Of a stretch of 64,000 nt of DNA, positions 10,807 to 30,600 are shown piece after piece. The notes beneath the pieces are model-generated. The model searched no databases. It had not been told where the DNA came from and worked only from the letters and a program-made list of their open reading frames with translations. Origin of the DNA: Cinnamomum chago (taxonomy: Eukaryota; Streptophyta; Magnoliopsida; Laurales; Lauraceae); contig CP142453.1 of the NCBI GenBank assembly GCA_038049695.1, forward strand, positions 18,604,001 to 18,668,000, in the 5' to 3' direction. The position numbers and the translations under genes are program-made. The stretch's first letter is position 1, and the number at the start of each line of letters is the position of its first letter.

Positions 10807-13800
10807 TTTTTACACCATTGTATTGGAGCTTTCATTCGAAAGTGGTTAGATCTAATGCCTTTTACATTGGTGACTCGTATGTGTCATTTTTCTCCTCACT
10901 TCACTTCGGAACTCCACTTTTATGATGTCCTTTTTTTTTTCATTATTATTATCATCATCCAAGCCTTGTCCCAAATATATTGAAGCCAACTACATGAATT
11001 TTCTTTCTCCATGCCAATCTATCACAAGCCAATGATATGCCTTTTTATAATAACTTAAGTTTTACTGGACTAATTTTATCAAATTCACTAATCTTTTTAA
11101 CCTTACATTAATTGAAAGTGAAAGTCTATGTGAACGAGCAGGTATAAACTCAATTGAAATAATTGTAGAAAACTTTTATACTTTAAAAAAATAGATTTTT
11201 ATATATATATTTTTTTAAAATGAGCCCAAAGTGAACCCTTTTTTTCAAGTTTCTTTTGTTTATTTAATTTATCACTTAGCATCAAATAATGGAGAGCACC
11301 TTCTTCCCTGAAAAAAACAAATGTATGCTTGGAGATACAATGTGCTATAAACGTGTTGTCAGAAGCACTTGGTGTTTTATTTTTTGAGTTCTTTATGAGA
11401 ACCTGAGATCAAAAACAGTGCACAAAAAGAAAGCATGATTCACGTGGGCAAGCACAAATTCTCCTGTGAGATTGCCTTTCTCTTTTCCCCTTGCATCAAT
11501 GAATGTAATAACCACATTTTATATGTGGCACATCACATGGACACACCCATGGCCCCAATCAGAAAGTCCGGTTCACCCCAGGCTAGAAATTCTCCAAGTT
11601 GAATGAGAAGGACTCTACAATGGAGCCACCAATTAAGAACAGGAGAAATTCAAAATAACCCATTGTAGAAAAATCTCATATTTTACTCCAATAAAAATCC
11701 ATCTCATCATATAATTGATCATCAATGGTCAATCTTATAATGGAACCTATCTCTTATCAGAGTAACATTTACAGGGATACCCGTGTTACTTTTATTATTT
11801 TTATTAGTTTGAGCGTCCCAATTTTATAGTAGATGGGCTTTACTATGGGATTTCTTTAATTGAGATGGTCTGGGGTCCTTTTAGTCCCCTCATCAATGGA
11901 TGAGGACCCTTGCGAATATTCCCAATCAATCCGGCATAATTCATTAGTGGGAAAGGATTGTTGGACGGACGGACCAGATGTGGCAGCAGACCAGACCAGG
12001 TCAATGGTCTGCAGTCACAATTGACCATTGACTAAAACCTCATGAGTCATGCCCCAAATTTACAGAGGAAGGAGACGATGGATGATGTAATTTTGGTTTA
12101 AGGAATTTAGATAGTCATCAATTTGTCTTTTCCCTCTCCAAAACGTGCAGCACGTGCACGACAAATCGAAGGGAAAGGATTATTGGAGGTGGGCCAGCCG
12201 TGGGACCCACATGAAGGAGAGGAGCCTGAGCTGAGGGGATCGGGTTCCTGTTTGGACCAAACAGGGTTTAGCGCCGCGCGGGGCAGAGGAAGGAGACAAG
12301 TTCCAGAGCTGAGGGGAAAAGGTAGATAGAGTAAGGAAAATATAAATTGACTCTTAGTTGCTTATCCCAAAACCAAACTGATCAAAACAAATCCAATCAA
12401 TTGATTTTACCTATTAAACTAAGAATTTTGACTCCAAATTTGGTCATGGCCCCACCCACTCTAGATATGGGCCAACATTTTGAGCCCATGGATTGAGCGG
12501 CAGAGTCAAATATCGGCGAGATTTTGAAATTTTCATGATATTATTATGCTATTTTCAGAAAATGTTAATTCCATAGTAATAGCTCAATAACTGAAAAATC
12601 TCATCAATAACAACATGTTTGTCAGAGTATTAGACTGAAATGATAACAAGTATATGAAAAGTCAATTGCAATTTGTTCTTATTTTATATTTACCTATTTT
12701 TTGTTTTAATAAATTGATTTATTTATTTGGTGTTTTCTTATAATATCCCAATAAAACTCCCCAAGTTTGGGGAAGTATCAACATTTGGTTGGAATGATAG
12801 ATCCCAAGAACAATATTTTGAAGAATGTCTTAACACATTATAAATTAGTTAGTGATTGGATCATGAAGTTACATTTCTAAAATCAAATCTGATCCATACA
12901 AAATTGTGGGCCGGGTCTACTTTTAACAAGCAAAATTGTCATTTTTTCTTTTCTTTTTTTTGCTAAAAGGTAAGAATATATTTAAAATAGTAAAAATGGC
13001 AAATGCCCCCAAAAAAGGATTACAAGCTCATAAAAGAGCCAAACAAATTAAGAAAGACGAAAAGAAGCCGAGTAAAGCTTGTGCATATATATGTTGTTGG
13101 GTCTCGTATTAAGCAAATGAGAGGAATGGATGGATAGAAGGGTCATGATCGGAAGCTTGAAACCCACTAAAGAACTCCTGAATTCCCTCCGAAAAAAAGA
13201 CTTTCAATATGTTGGGAAGGCTAAATTTGTTGTTGAAGGTTGACTGATACATACCTTTTGATAAGCAAAATTGTCATAAGACATGCCTTTTGATCATATA
13301 CAATTGGGTTTACTTGGGGTAGGGGCGGGGTGGTTTGGAACCTCAGCTTCCATCTATGTATGTTGAACAAAAAATAAAAGAATAAAACCATTTTATTTTA
13401 TTTTTTTCAGAAAGGTGATCTCAGCTGGACATATGTTCGGCTGAGGACCAAGTATATGTCCATAGATTGAGTTGACAAATTCAAAATAAAAGGGTCATGG
13501 AATTTGCCAATTGGCTACTTCTAGTCCTAATATTAAGCTGTGTTTGTGCAGAGCCATTTTTGTGGTTTCTGTTTCCAAGTCGATTGAGATTTTCTGACCC
13601 GAGTTTCCATTTTCAGTTTTCGTTCATTTTTGGGAGAACACATTTCTCTTTTTATTCTCTACCCACTTGTAATGGCTTATTACGTGCCATTCGAACTACA
13701 TGCAAAAATTATAAAATAAAAAACTACCTCATGAAATAAAAATTAAGAAGAAATGTCAACATAGAATAAATGAAAAACTGCTCTGCCCACACCATGCAGA

Positions 13801-15760
13801 AGTAAATAAAAATAGACAATGGTGGACCGGGGATTTTCCTTTGAGTGGGGCAGACACAAACACATTTTATGAGTTAGGTTTAGGCTGCCGATTTTTATGT
13901 AGGCTTTAGGGTACACCCATAACTTTTATGGAAGACTTGGAAGTGGACTCAAAATCTTCATATGGGTTTTATAAGTGGTCCCATGTCCAAACAAAGGTAA
14001 CAGCCCCCAAGACAAGGGAAGGGAAATCTTAGTTTATTGGCATTCTACTGACTCAATTAGATTCACCAATATAAATAAAAAAATCAAAGAGAAATTTGCT
14101 AAATAAAAATCCTAACCTAAATAAGAAACACATCTATAGTAGATAACCCTAAATCACAATCCTAACCAAATAAGGAAATCTAATATAATTAGCATCCCTG
14201 GTCCAACTCCTTCGGTGCGTGTGCTAAGTGAGCGAAGACTTCAAGACACAATACTTATAAATTTATTTGGTGGAGGAAAAATGATGAGTGAGTGTGCCAT
14301 GGACTCTTGTCAATCTAAAAACACAAGCAAGCAAAGAAAACTGGCTGCAACTGCTTAGACATCAATTTCTTCAATATAAATGGTTCCAAGGATCTATCTA
14401 GAAGACAAAAAATGGTGAATAAAATGGAGATAGAGAAAGTGTCTACAATTATTGTAATTTTGGAGATTTGTAGTTTTTCTCCATGAGTGATTATCTACTT
14501 TCATTTGATTTAAAATGGAGAGACTATGTAAGAGAAAATTCATTTAAACAAAGAAGTACAACAAAAAAATGATTGATTTCATATTGTTCTAATAATAAAT
14601 ATTTTAGTTTCACTTAAGAGAAGGACATTTTTAACCCAATTCCGCCCCCCCCCCCCCCCCCCCAAAAAAAAAAAAAAAAACTATTTCATCTACATTTTGC
14701 TAAAATTAGCTAGCAGGAGAATTACTTTTTCCCTTAAAAAAAGTAGCCCAAATAGGACAAAGAGATCTATCTCTAAAAAAAAACTTTTCTCCACAACCAA
14801 ATAAACCTCAATTGAGATAAATTAATTGGTTTCCACACAACTCAACCCATCTTCAACCATTGCTGACTATGGTATCTTCTTTTGCCCCTTTTGTGTGTTA
14901 GGAGAAAAATTCTCATTAACCCACCCACCCTCACACACTCACTTGAGTAGTAGACTCAGATGGAATATACTATCTTACTCACACTTCATTGTCATGTTAG
15001 AAGAGATACTAGGTTCATTGCAGTCCCAAGATACTATCTCTAACAGCATAAACCTAAGATATAGTTAATGAATTTTTCACTATTTTCATGTACACAAGTC
15101 ATGTTGAGTAAGACTTGCACAAATTGTCTAAAATTTTTAAATTGGGTGTTTAATAACTCTAAATAAGCTTTTTAATTTTGCGATCTAGAGATTATTTACA
15201 TATAAGATCATTTGATAAACCACTAATTGCATTAATCTAATTTTACTACTTTAGAGCTTATTTACAAAACCAAGCTTGTAGCCCTGAAAGAAAAAAAAAA
15301 TTTTGGAAAGGAGTCATTTGAAAACTCTAGTCTAATTAACAGAGCTAGTTAGATTAAGGCCTGAAGTTCTAATTTCAAATTAGTGTGTTTGGTATAATTA
15401 TAAAAACAGCTCTTATTTCATGAAGTAATTAGGGTGCACCTTTTTAGCAATTGTGTTAACCGGAGCGTACCTTTTAGATTTTACAGTATAAAACCCGCCT
15501 CATCATTTTAAAAATCTTATGAAATTATTTTCATCCAAATCCCTTATAAATTTTACATTATTCATCTACTTTAACTAAAAAGCCCCAAATAAACTTGGGG
15601 CATAAAAGATCTAAAGAATTCTACTAGTAATTGGAAGAACCACAGAGTATAAAAAAAAAGAAGAGCAATCTGACCCACAATAGACTTTTTTTAAGTTCCC
15701 AAACTACCCCTCTTCAACAACCCCCTCTCCCCACCTAACCCCAGACCCAGGCCCATTTTT
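10807..15760. other. Intergenic region upstream of the DAHP synthase gene
   Basis: No gene is recognised. Features are simple: poly-T/A tracts, a long poly-C followed by poly-A near 14644-14682, and a GC-rich patch at about 12120-12330 that is open in one frame (68 codons) but matches no family I know. The last few hundred bases before 15770 presumably carry the DAHP synthase promoter. Confidence 0.5.
14644..14682 (+). repeat. Poly-C/poly-A homopolymer junction
   Basis: About 20 consecutive C followed directly by about 18 A. It lies in ordinary AT-rich intergenic DNA. Homopolymer lengths of this kind are prone to sequencing error, so the exact length is unreliable. Confidence 0.8.
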
Positions 15761-15771
15761 CCACATGCACC

Positions 15772-15779
15772 TATAAATA
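15772..15779 (+). promoter_or_regulatory. TATA box of the DAHP synthase gene
   Basis: TATAAATA lies about 140 bp before the ATG at 15920, preceded by pyrimidine-rich DNA. Transcription would start near 15805, giving a leader of about 115 nt that contains CT, CA and GAAA microsatellites. Confidence 0.7.
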
Positions 15780-15919
15780 CATCCTCCCCCATTTTCTTCC
15801 CAGGGCCTTCTCTCAATTCAATCTTCTTTCCAAGGCTCTTCTCTCTCTCTCTCACACACACACACCACCAGAAAGACAAAAGAAAGAAAGAAAGAAAGGA
15901 AAAGGAGAGAGAGATAAAA

Positions 15920-20135
<4,216 letters not shown>

Positions 20136-20292
20136 AGGATGAGGATGGGAGAGTCACCTTGTTTGGTTCGGTGTTGTTTTATTTAGCTGGTAGGGACTCT
20201 TAATATTTATTTGTCTTTGTTGAGCTTTTCTTTCTTTATTTATGTGATGTATACCTGAACAAATGTGTCTGGAAGAACATGGGAGGCCTGCA

Positions 20293-20298
20293 GAATAA
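20293..20298 (+). terminator. Polyadenylation signal of the DAHP synthase gene
   Basis: AATAAA lies about 160 bp after the stop codon, after a T-rich stretch containing TTGT-type far-upstream words. The spacing is typical for a plant 3' UTR. Confidence 0.6.
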
Positions 20299-20319
20299 AA
20301 GCAAAGATATTGCTTTTTC

Positions 20320-23300
20320 TTCAAATATGGAAAGGTTGTGTTTGGTGGGTGATTGAATATATTTCAAAATATTAATTATGGATTATATAGGAAGTGTTCC
20401 TGTTATGGTTCATGCATACATGGGGGGTACTTTTCACCTACAAGGGGTCTGGGGTCAGTGAAATTAAGGCCTTTTATATTATTAAAAAGTAACATGTAAC
20501 CATTTAATGATTAACTTCCTTCAAGCCCAAACACAAATGAGAATCACTACTACTAACCCAAAAGTGGGGCAGATTTCCGCGAGAGGGAATTTCCAATCCA
20601 AACACAATTTCTCCTCATTTCTCAACGTAGTGAGATTGTTCCATGCCATTCTCTCCTCATCCAAATGGACCATAGATGTAAAATCCAGCTCTATTTGTAA
20701 TTAGAAGAACTTATTACATTTATAATAGCTATTCAGATTTATGAGTTATTACCAAGTATGTCTAGAAAATAGAAAGGGTGGATTTGCACCGGATTAACAG
20801 CTAGCCATTAAAAATTGTCAAATGAATAAAGTTTTCAATCTACTTTTACATGAAAGTGACATCCAACCATCCCACATCCTCAAAAAAGTTTAGACAAAAC
20901 AATATAAATTCTAACTAACCTCCATCAAAATGGATAACATGAGGCAGACTCAGACTGCAGGTCGCCAACTTTAATCCAGGTAACCCTGGTGCAGAAACAA
21001 TTTAAATTGATCTCACATCTGCTGCTTGGCAGGCTGGTAACCATCAAATCTCACCCACTCCAAGTTTGCAAGTGGTGTTAGATTATTTCAACTCAACCAT
21101 CAAGTCTCACCCACTCCAAAAAGACACTCCAAAAAGAAAAAGACCGCACCCAATCAAACGAGAACTACTCCTTCCTCACTCACCTAAAAAGAGAGGGATG
21201 ATGGACACCTTCGGTTTGCCTGGAGGACTTCAGGACCAATCCACATTTTGGGGCCACGCCCAAACACCAAAGTATATAATGTAGTTAATGTACAATAATA
21301 TATTATATAATATATATATATATATATGGAGATGTTGTTATGAGAACATTTCTCACCTTATTATAAGAGATAAGATAAAGAGTAGTCCATACATACAATC
21401 CATCCTTTTTTCGAGCCACCTAATCAACTGATGATTAACTTCCTTCTCTCATACATACTATCCTATCCTATGTGAATTATCACAAGTTAAAATTTGATAC
21501 GCATCTTCAATTGGCACTGTTGGATTAAAATCCAAAAAATTAATATTTTCTAAAATCATTTAACTTTAAAGGCAAGATGATGTGTTGGGTTATGAAGACG
21601 TTTTGAAAGAGAAAATGCAATTTCCTTTGAGATTATCATGATATTCTCATTTTCTCCGGACACATTTTTCTTTCTTTTCTACATTAGGCTATAGCCTATA
21701 AGATAGAAAGTGATACTTTATCTCGAGTACCCTCCCATCCATCCATCCCTATTCCCTAGGCATGAGTGAAACTAAGGGCCCACTTTGCCAAAGCTTCTTG
21801 GATGATCTACTTCTAAAATCCAATAAAATTACACCACCAACTCTGGTTAGAGTCATTCCCACTGTCACATTGACTGTGTCTAGAAATGTGAATTTAACTT
21901 TTTTCTTTCATCTATTTTTACTTGATCTATTTAAATGCGGCTATAATCATTATTGAATTGAGATTTAAGTCCTGTCACGCCCCACCATTCACTCACAAGG
22001 GTGATATTGTCTGCTTTGCTTCAACCCATCAAAAGGCCTCATACAAGATAAGGGTGTAAGCTCTACATTTAATCTCATTCACTTTCCTCTCTATAATCGA
22101 TGTGTGGGACTCCGGACGTCACACTTACATTGGTCCAATTAATGTTGGAGTGAAATTTGATAATATATCATCCAGAGGGAGCATTGATTTAAGCAATTTA
22201 GATTTTCAAAAGGTGAGTCCAACTGTGAAATTTCGCTTCACTAGTTACAAAACATTAGTTAGACACTAAAGATCATTACTAACAATTGGATTATCTATTT
22301 ATGGTCCTTCAGCGTCAAGGGGATTGGAGAGATTGAAAAGGCCTACTTCCATCCATGGGCCCACTAAAAATGAGCCCCCTTTAATAATTATAAATTCATC
22401 AAAGCTTGGTAGAGACACTTTCAATTTGATTTTAATTTATGTGATTATTTGTTTAATCTTTTTTCTTTTTTTTTTTACAGTCATGTAGGTTTATTTTTTC
22501 AGAATCCTAGTAAGTTTTCAAATTAATAGTTTCTGGATTTCAGAATAGATTGAATTCTCATGCATGAAAACATGAATTCTCTCTAAGTTCTTGCAACTAA
22601 ACACCCATAGATGCACATTGCACACCACTCAAGCTATTCCTATATATTTGTGGAACTGGTGCTGTATACCATCCCATCCTCCACATGCAATGCTAAAAAA
22701 TATCCAGATGAATGGACTGGAATTTGGTTTTGAGAATTTTGTCCAAATGACTCCCCTATCAAATAGGCTGCAAAAATATTAATAGAATAGATGGATCAAG
22801 CAGTAACATTAAATATAAGATCAACAAATAAACATTCCTCATTAATCATCAGAACTTCCATCTCCTACTACAGCTATTGAAGCCCAAAGTTTTTTACATT
22901 TCCTCCCGCTATATTGTTATTAGCACAACTGTTAATAGAAATAGAAAGTTATGGGTGGTTTGCCCCTTCTCAAAATCCTAAACAAGTCATATACATTACT
23001 AATAGTAAATAATGCTTCTATTTCTAGTTGTAGGAGTGCAGCTGAGCTGAACCCAGTAATGACATAGCCCATGCCTGTCCCATTTGCCTGTGGGTTAAGG
23101 CGGGATAGAACCCTGGCCTAAACCTAGGTGATATTATATTTTATACTATATTATGTTATCATTGTATTATACTAATCCAACCTTCTTCCCATCAATGCTG
23201 GGTTACAACATAATGTGATGCTATTGACTTGAAGAAACTACGGGGGGTAGTTGATAGGTCTAAGCACCAGCTATAGTTCATGTTCAAGGGGTCAATTTCT

Positions 23301-24600
23301 AAATCTCAAAAAGTGTTAAAAGTTCAAACCCAACCCTCACCCCCACACAAATGGACTTGGATACAAGTTTTTTAATCTTATATTAGGGAAGACTTGGTCC
23401 CCACATAGATTAGAATCGATTAGACAAAGTCACATGCAACCCAATAGAGTCAGACCAAATTGCTCCTGGACACCATAAGCCTTGCAAAAGAGCCCTCTGT
23501 AATGGTTTTAGGCTGACTCATGCTGGGACTCAATCAATTCACTTTTAAAAAGGGGCTCGGACCCTGAGTAGACTCGATTGAGACCTTAGTTTTGAGTCAA
23601 GTTGGGTCTTTAAAACCATTCTAGCTCACCTCATCTTGACATTGATAACTAACTCGTATCAAACTCTTGGCTAACACACTGCTAGCGCAGTTCCGTTGTC
23701 ACCCTAGTTTCATGTGACAGCCTAGGGATCGGTTCCTGGATACGCAGGTGGGTAGTAAGATATCCAGTCCCACTAACTATAGCTTCAATCTAGTGAAAAA
23801 TAAAATAACTACTATGAAATTCCTCAGGTTACTACCCTGACAATGATGCAACCATAATTTTTTCAGAACAGCAACACAACCATCAGAGAATGGATGCAGG
23901 AGAGCACCTGCATAAACAACTTCAGCCATGCTCACACTGAGCCTCAGCCAGTTTCCGTCTCACCATATTGACAATGAGGGTGCATTTGTGCAGGAGCCGT
24001 AAAAGAGGAAATGCACTTGTTTTCCAACCAGGGGAGGTGAGAAAACTGAATCCTCGCTCCGGAAGAAAGGAAAAAAAAAAAAAAAAAAAGGAAGATAAGG
24101 CTCTTGGAATTCTAGATCCACGGAATCGTCACTGCACCAAACAAAGGCGCCGGAAAATCTGGCACCATTTCTATCCTTTTTTTCCGCGGCATCGACATCT
24201 GCACAAACGCACCCTGATTGACATCCAATTTCAACACCTCACCTTCACATTGTTGCAAGGGTTTCACTATGACAAGAAAACACAGTTTCGCTCTTTTTCT
24301 TCTTCTTTGTTTTTCAATTACACCTTTGTTGTTGTAAGTGATAAAGAAAAAAAAAAGCAACATAGTTCTAATATTTTAAACAATTTACTAGCAAAGAAAT
24401 AATTAATCCATGTCAAAAAAAAAAAATTACATTCACAGCATCTCATTACTATCAAGATCAAACTATGAGTGTTAAAAAAGTATATCATGGTCTCCCATTC
24501 AAGGTTCTTTGAAGGAGACAATTGCAAGTATTCAATGTGCTTGAAGCAACAAAATAACAAAGGTTCCTTAAATTAGATGAGTACAGTGAAATGATGAATC
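20320..24600. other. Convergent intergenic region
   Basis: This lies between the 3' ends of the plus-strand DAHP synthase and the minus-strand poly(A)-binding protein gene. Only short ORFs are present. Contents: a short duplicated motif TCTCACCCACTCCAA (about 21050-21120), a (TA)n tract at 21297-21328 followed by a MITE-like sequence beginning GGAGATGTTGTTATGAGAAC, and a GC-richer patch at 23968-24330 that is open on both strands but unrecognised. Confidence 0.55.
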
Positions 24601-24605
24601 TGCCT

Positions 24606-27600
24606 TCAGTAGTAGGGCCTGTAACGCATCGGCCTTCTGAATCGGGGAGCTTTCCTGCAGAAATTGCAAAAGATTTTTTTATGAAAACTTAGGGGGAAAG
24701 GAGAGGGAGAAAAGCCCAGTCGTTCAGCAAAAAAACTAAACAGTACACAGTAACAAGTGACTCACCCATATCCGTAGGGTGAGTAGAAATATGGTGGCAT
24801 ATATGGCCTCCGAAATTGATAACCCATGTAGGGATTGAAGCCCCTTCCACGGTATTGCTTCATGCCAGGAACATTGGTCCGCTTTGCCGAAACCTGCACA
24901 TCAGCACTTCTGCTCTTAATAGAAACAATAAAAGTTAACACTCACTTGATGTTCACACCAAGTTGAGAGAAAAAGGTACAAATCAACCACCCACTTTTAA
25001 TTGGCGACCATGTAATTCCGTTTCATTAAGAAGGAGAGCCTCCTGAACTGCCTCTTGTTCCAGAAACTCAACATAAGCAAAACCCTTTGGCTGGCCAAAC
25101 TTGTCTGTCAGAATTGTAACCCGGTTTACTGTTCCGCAAGATTGGAAATGTTGCTGCACTTCTTCAGGCGTACATGAATAATCCACCTGAAATGCATGCA
25201 AATGTGTCCCTTAGATACGTTACAGAGCAACAAATCAATTGACTCCAACAACATTGACTCAATGAAACAGATAAAAGTGCACAGATATATCACCCAATGT
25301 ACAGAACTCCTATTAAGAAACTACTCAACACAATTAGCTACAGTCAATGTCAACAACTCAACATCATGCACTCAAGGAAAAAAAAAAGGATGAATACATA
25401 TGCATGTGACCTCATCACATAATGACATTTAACATAGCAAAACATAAAAACATGTATGGTAAAATGGCATACTTCATAGAAGTAGAATAAAAAGCAATTG
25501 AATGAGCTAGGAGAGATGCATAAGTTAACCATGGCTAAGGTGCTCATTATCACAACTCACAGCCACGAGATTGTAATATCATCTTTTTTTCTGATTGGTA
25601 CATGAGTCAAACAACCTCATGCTTGCGACAATAAGCACCTTCTAGTGGTTCTATTACCTATTCAAAAAGAGAAGAAAATAATAATAATAAATGGAGGTCA
25701 ATCATACACTTCATCCAAGGCTTGTGCACGCAGATCAGTTTATGCATGCATTCATATAACTAGGCAATAGTTGTTTAAGAGAATAGTGCACAATTAGATA
25801 ATGCATCCAAAACCACATAATAATCATGACTGGTGAAAAACTACTGAAGGCCTGTAGCAGACCACTGGAACTTTTTAGGTAGCACAGTGTAAGCATAAAA
25901 GCAAGCTTGTGGCCTTGCGATATACAATTGTGATTCAGTCCAGATTTATAATACTGCGCACCCTGTGAAATAAATCACAAGAGGACGGAGAGAAACACAT
26001 GAGGGTGGAATACAGTTAATGATACAGTCAAGTAGTCCTATAAAGTAATAAATAGTATAGCCTTGGAAGCTGTGAAGAGAACGCAGTGTATCTCTGTTTT
26101 TTTGTTTTTTTGAATAGTTACGTTTTATTAACAAAAGCAAGCAGTAAAGGGATATACTGACAAGCTAAAACAGGAAAACATGAAAGAAACGGGGAAAAGG
26201 CCCCTATAACAAAACTACTTGAGCCCTGCAAAAGAAAAGGACAGCTCCTTCCAACGCAGCATTATTTGTTCAGTAGAGTATCCTTTAAAAGATGGATTGA
26301 TGGACACCCAAAGAGCGACAAAAAACTTAGCTTTCTCCACAAAGCAGCTTTCACTGGTGGAATGACATCCAAGATGAAAGCCACTATTTTAGTGCAATGA
26401 CAATAACAACACCACATCTAATCCTGTTTGAATGGATCACATTCCCACAACTGATAATTCAGAACTGAATAACGCTTATGGAGGTAAGGGTTCTTAGGAT
26501 GGTTTAAAAAACAGCCATTACCATCACATTATTTTCAATATAACAGTCATAACAGTCACGGTCTCAAAAAAAAAAAAAGGAAGAAAAGAAAAAAAAAATG
26601 AAAATAACTATCCATAATGGCTGTTATTTTTAAAATAACTATCCATAACGGTAATAACGGTCAAAATATCAGTTGACAATGATTTTTTTTCTTTCCCCTT
26701 CTTTCTTTCCCAAACCATTTGTGGAGCTTCCCAAGATTGTGCTAGATCTTCCAAACCCTCTTTTTATCACCAAAACTCAAGTGATTTTCAAGATTTTGGT
26801 GGATTCTCATATGAAGGCTTCTTCCCTCCTCAACCAATATACCCCTATGTGCATACTCTGCCGTTTTAATTAATTCATTCATTTTGATGTAGTAGTAAAT
26901 GTTACTTGAAAGTTAAAATTCGCTCTCAACTTATGTGGTGATTGAGTAATTGAGTATTGCACTACTACTACTAGTTTCTTGACTTTAAGTGTCTAGCACT
27001 CATGGTTTGTTCAAAATTATGGTTGCAATGCATACTGCAAAATGTGATATTTCAATTTTCAACTTATTTTACTATATACATGTAAATCTATTTAATTCAT
27101 AACAAACTTTACAAGTTTTAGATAAGCCATCGATACATGATGTTATGACTTAGGGGGGCTGATATTTTTCTTTAAAGTGTTTACCAATGGAAAAAAATAT
27201 TTTTTTTTCTAGCATTTTATTATATTCTGGATTTTTGGGATATTTTTTCAGATTTTTTTGGAATAAAATAAAATTCGCACCGCGATGGACCACAGTGATC
27301 ACAAACCCTGACACGATGCCGTGTCATAATGGTTTTCACTTTTCAGGGTCAACCGTGATGGCGACCGCAACCGTGATTTTAAACCATGGTTATTAGTCTA
27401 AGCACAGTTGAACTGTAGCTTACATTTACATGGAAAATTGGAAAACCCATATCAGATCAGTCAGAATTATCCCTTTTTCAGCTTACTTCTTGGTACAAAT
27501 GAACCGATTGGATCCTACCTTGGATTCAAAAGTTCCCTATAAGATGAATGGTTCATAAATTTGTATTAGTTTTTAAAAATAAAAAATAAAAGGTCCGATC

Positions 27601-30600
27601 TTCAATCTGTAAAACCAGCATCAATTTGATAGATCCTACCTTGGATTTTTCTTTAAGAATTGGATAAAGATGTAATCTTCTAACAAAATAACAATCAGAT
27701 ACACTAATCAGTTAAGTGGCTCATGACTAGGAATCAGCAAATATAATCCTGATAAGAAAACAAATCACATCAGATTGATATATGTCAAGAATGTTCTCCA
27801 TATGACTCTGCCAGTCTTATCTTATCTGCACTGTATTGATGCTGATAAAGGATGGAAAATGGATGAATTATCCATTTCTTAACAAATTCTATACAGTTTA
27901 TAATGCAATCCATGATTCTGATTTGACCCTTGGAACAATTTCTGATATGATTTCAATTTTCAGAACAATGCTCCCCCCATCCTTGGGTAACTTCAAATTT
28001 AATGCACGGGTCAGAAAAGGCTGAAACTGGATCACTTGGGAACGTGGCACCTTCATGACATTAGCAGTATAAAGGTAATTTAACTTGGGGAGAGGAATTT
28101 TAAGGAGACAAATGTTTGGGCTACAATGGAACCATTAAAGATCTTTGCAGAATCTCCCCCCGGCGCAGTTCCATATACATATCTATAGCACGTTGAACCA
28201 AGACGAGAACACCCGAAACCTCTGATAAATACCTTTCATAAAAAAAATAAAAAATAAAAAAAGTTCAACCCATTCGTAACCCCCTATCACTTAAAGGCAA
28301 ATTGAGTTGGAGCAAGGGTGATGGACACGGAAATAAAGAAAGCATATCCAATTTTAGGAGAGCCAGAGTTGGGAGTTTGAGGAGTTGTTTTGGTTTTAAG
28401 CTTATTTGAAAAACTACAGATTTCGAGTTAACATCAGATTCCTTTTTTTTTTTAATTTTATAACAGAGTTTACATCAGATTCTAGGTACCAATGAAATAA
28501 AAGATTCATGGGCCAAGGACAGTACTAAAAGATACTGTTTCTACATAGGCCATTTATGTAAATTTCTTTTCTTTTTTTTTCTATTCATTTTCTTTTGATG
28601 TTTCTTTGCTACATTTGTATCGCCTTTTCCCAATAGGTGTCTCTCCTATACCATCCTGTAAAGAAATTCTTGTTTCTCTAGAGTCTAACGAGTCTTTTAC
28701 ATTAGAAATAAAAGAATAACTTGATGATGAGGACAACATATCAAATAGGAGTATGTCAAATAAACAAACAAAGATTACAAAACGTTGACCAACAAGGGTT
28801 TTACACAAAAACACATTATTTTCTTAGTTTGGCCAAGAAGACTGTCTGTGGGGCCCACTGGAATCTTCCACACAATTGGATCTATGTAATCTTCCCTAGC
28901 TTGAAACAAGTCATTCTTGAGTTTCTCACTCCGCCTAGATCAAATATCTATCACATCACGATGGCAGTTGCATTTCCATTATCTCCAGGATCTTGTATGT
29001 AGAATGTGGTCAGGCCCTTCATTAAACAATGAGATGACTGAGAAAGCACTACTTACAACTTGGATCTTATTGTAGGCTTCATTGATTGTTGGACTGAAGA
29101 ACGCTTCCAAATAACCATTTAACTTGCATCGACTCGACACCCTCAGTCTCTGATGATCAAATCAATAAAAAGGATCCATACTGAACATGGGTTGGATCTA
29201 AATGACTTGAAATTGCTTTAGGCCAACCTTATCAAAGAACCAATATTCAGACAGAAGTCTCATACAATCCAATGTCCCACTGCTCTTTCTTCCATGATGG
29301 GGCCATCCATAGGAACCTCCTGTTCATGATCCTCTTTAGGAAACCGATAAATAGAAAACGGTCCTCTTTAGGATGTCCATCAACTTGTTTTTTTATCACA
29401 CAATCTGCCCTAGCAATGTTGTCATCAAGTTCTTCCATGCCTGAATCCTTTGTTGGCTCTACTTCAGACAACCCTTTCCCTCATATCATTATCGTCCACT
29501 TGGAATTGTGACCTCAAACTGTGTCTTGTATTCTAGCTTTATGTTTTTCTTTAGAGCTTATGAGGCTTTCATTATTGATGGGAAGATTATTTGTCCTTTT
29601 ATTAAACTGTATGTGTCAGCTTGCATAAAATGCTTCAACTTTCTCTCTATAAGACAAGTCTTCAAAGAAGGATATGTGACTACATCCTTTGGAATAATGC
29701 CCACTAAATTATTTATCATGTATAGTTAACATAACTGGTTCACCAAAACACATGCATTGTTTGTACATGTAATGCAGCAATACAGCTTATAGAATAATAC
29801 ATCTCAATCAGAAAATTTAAAATATCAAAAACTTCTCATGCAACCACATTCCAATCAGTTTCTCCTTCCGTGATCGTATTGTCCGCCATCTTTGCATCAC
29901 ACTCGCATGAAAGTCTTAAGGTGCAAGCAATCCTCAAGCAAAGATTACCTCTTAATATACTTGACAGAGTAATTGGAGGACGATGTTTGTATCATGGTTG
30001 CCACTTCTTTCTATCGTGACTCACTCAATCATGGTTTAAAATCGCAATATCGGTTGCAATAGCGGCCTACTCCAAAAACCAATAAGGTCGTGGTCCATAG
30101 TTTGTCGAGGAGTGAATTTTTTTACCCCAAAAAATTTTGAAAAAATATCCAAGAAATCCAAAATATTAGAAAATAATATTTCTTGCCATTAGTACACACT
30201 ATATACCGAAATATCGGTCCTCGAAAGTCATAACACTCTATCACTGTTGAACCTGCAATTGTTAAATATGTCAAGTTTTGATGTTTAATCTTTGTGCCCA
30301 TTCTTATAATTTATAAATTAATTAATGGAGCCCATATCTAAAATCCAAACTATTCAATTTAACTAGTACCTCTTATTAGCTTTGTAAATAAATTTCATTC
30401 CAATCAGAGTAAAAAATTTAGATGTTAGAGGGGGGCATTTGTTTTAGACTAGTTTAGACTTTTCTTAAATGAGTTTTGTTAGTAAGGTGCAATTAAAAAA
30501 GTAAGGATGTTATAAAAACTTTTATTGGCTTCATAGTGGAGCTCACCTTTAAAAAAAAAAAAAAAATTAAATTAAATTAACTGCTTAAAATAATTGCCCT

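Noticed and set aside
23968-24402. 144-codon Lys/Arg/His-rich open frame 3' of PABN
   Set aside because: Contains a poly-A-coded lysine run, matches no family, and the opposite strand is equally open.
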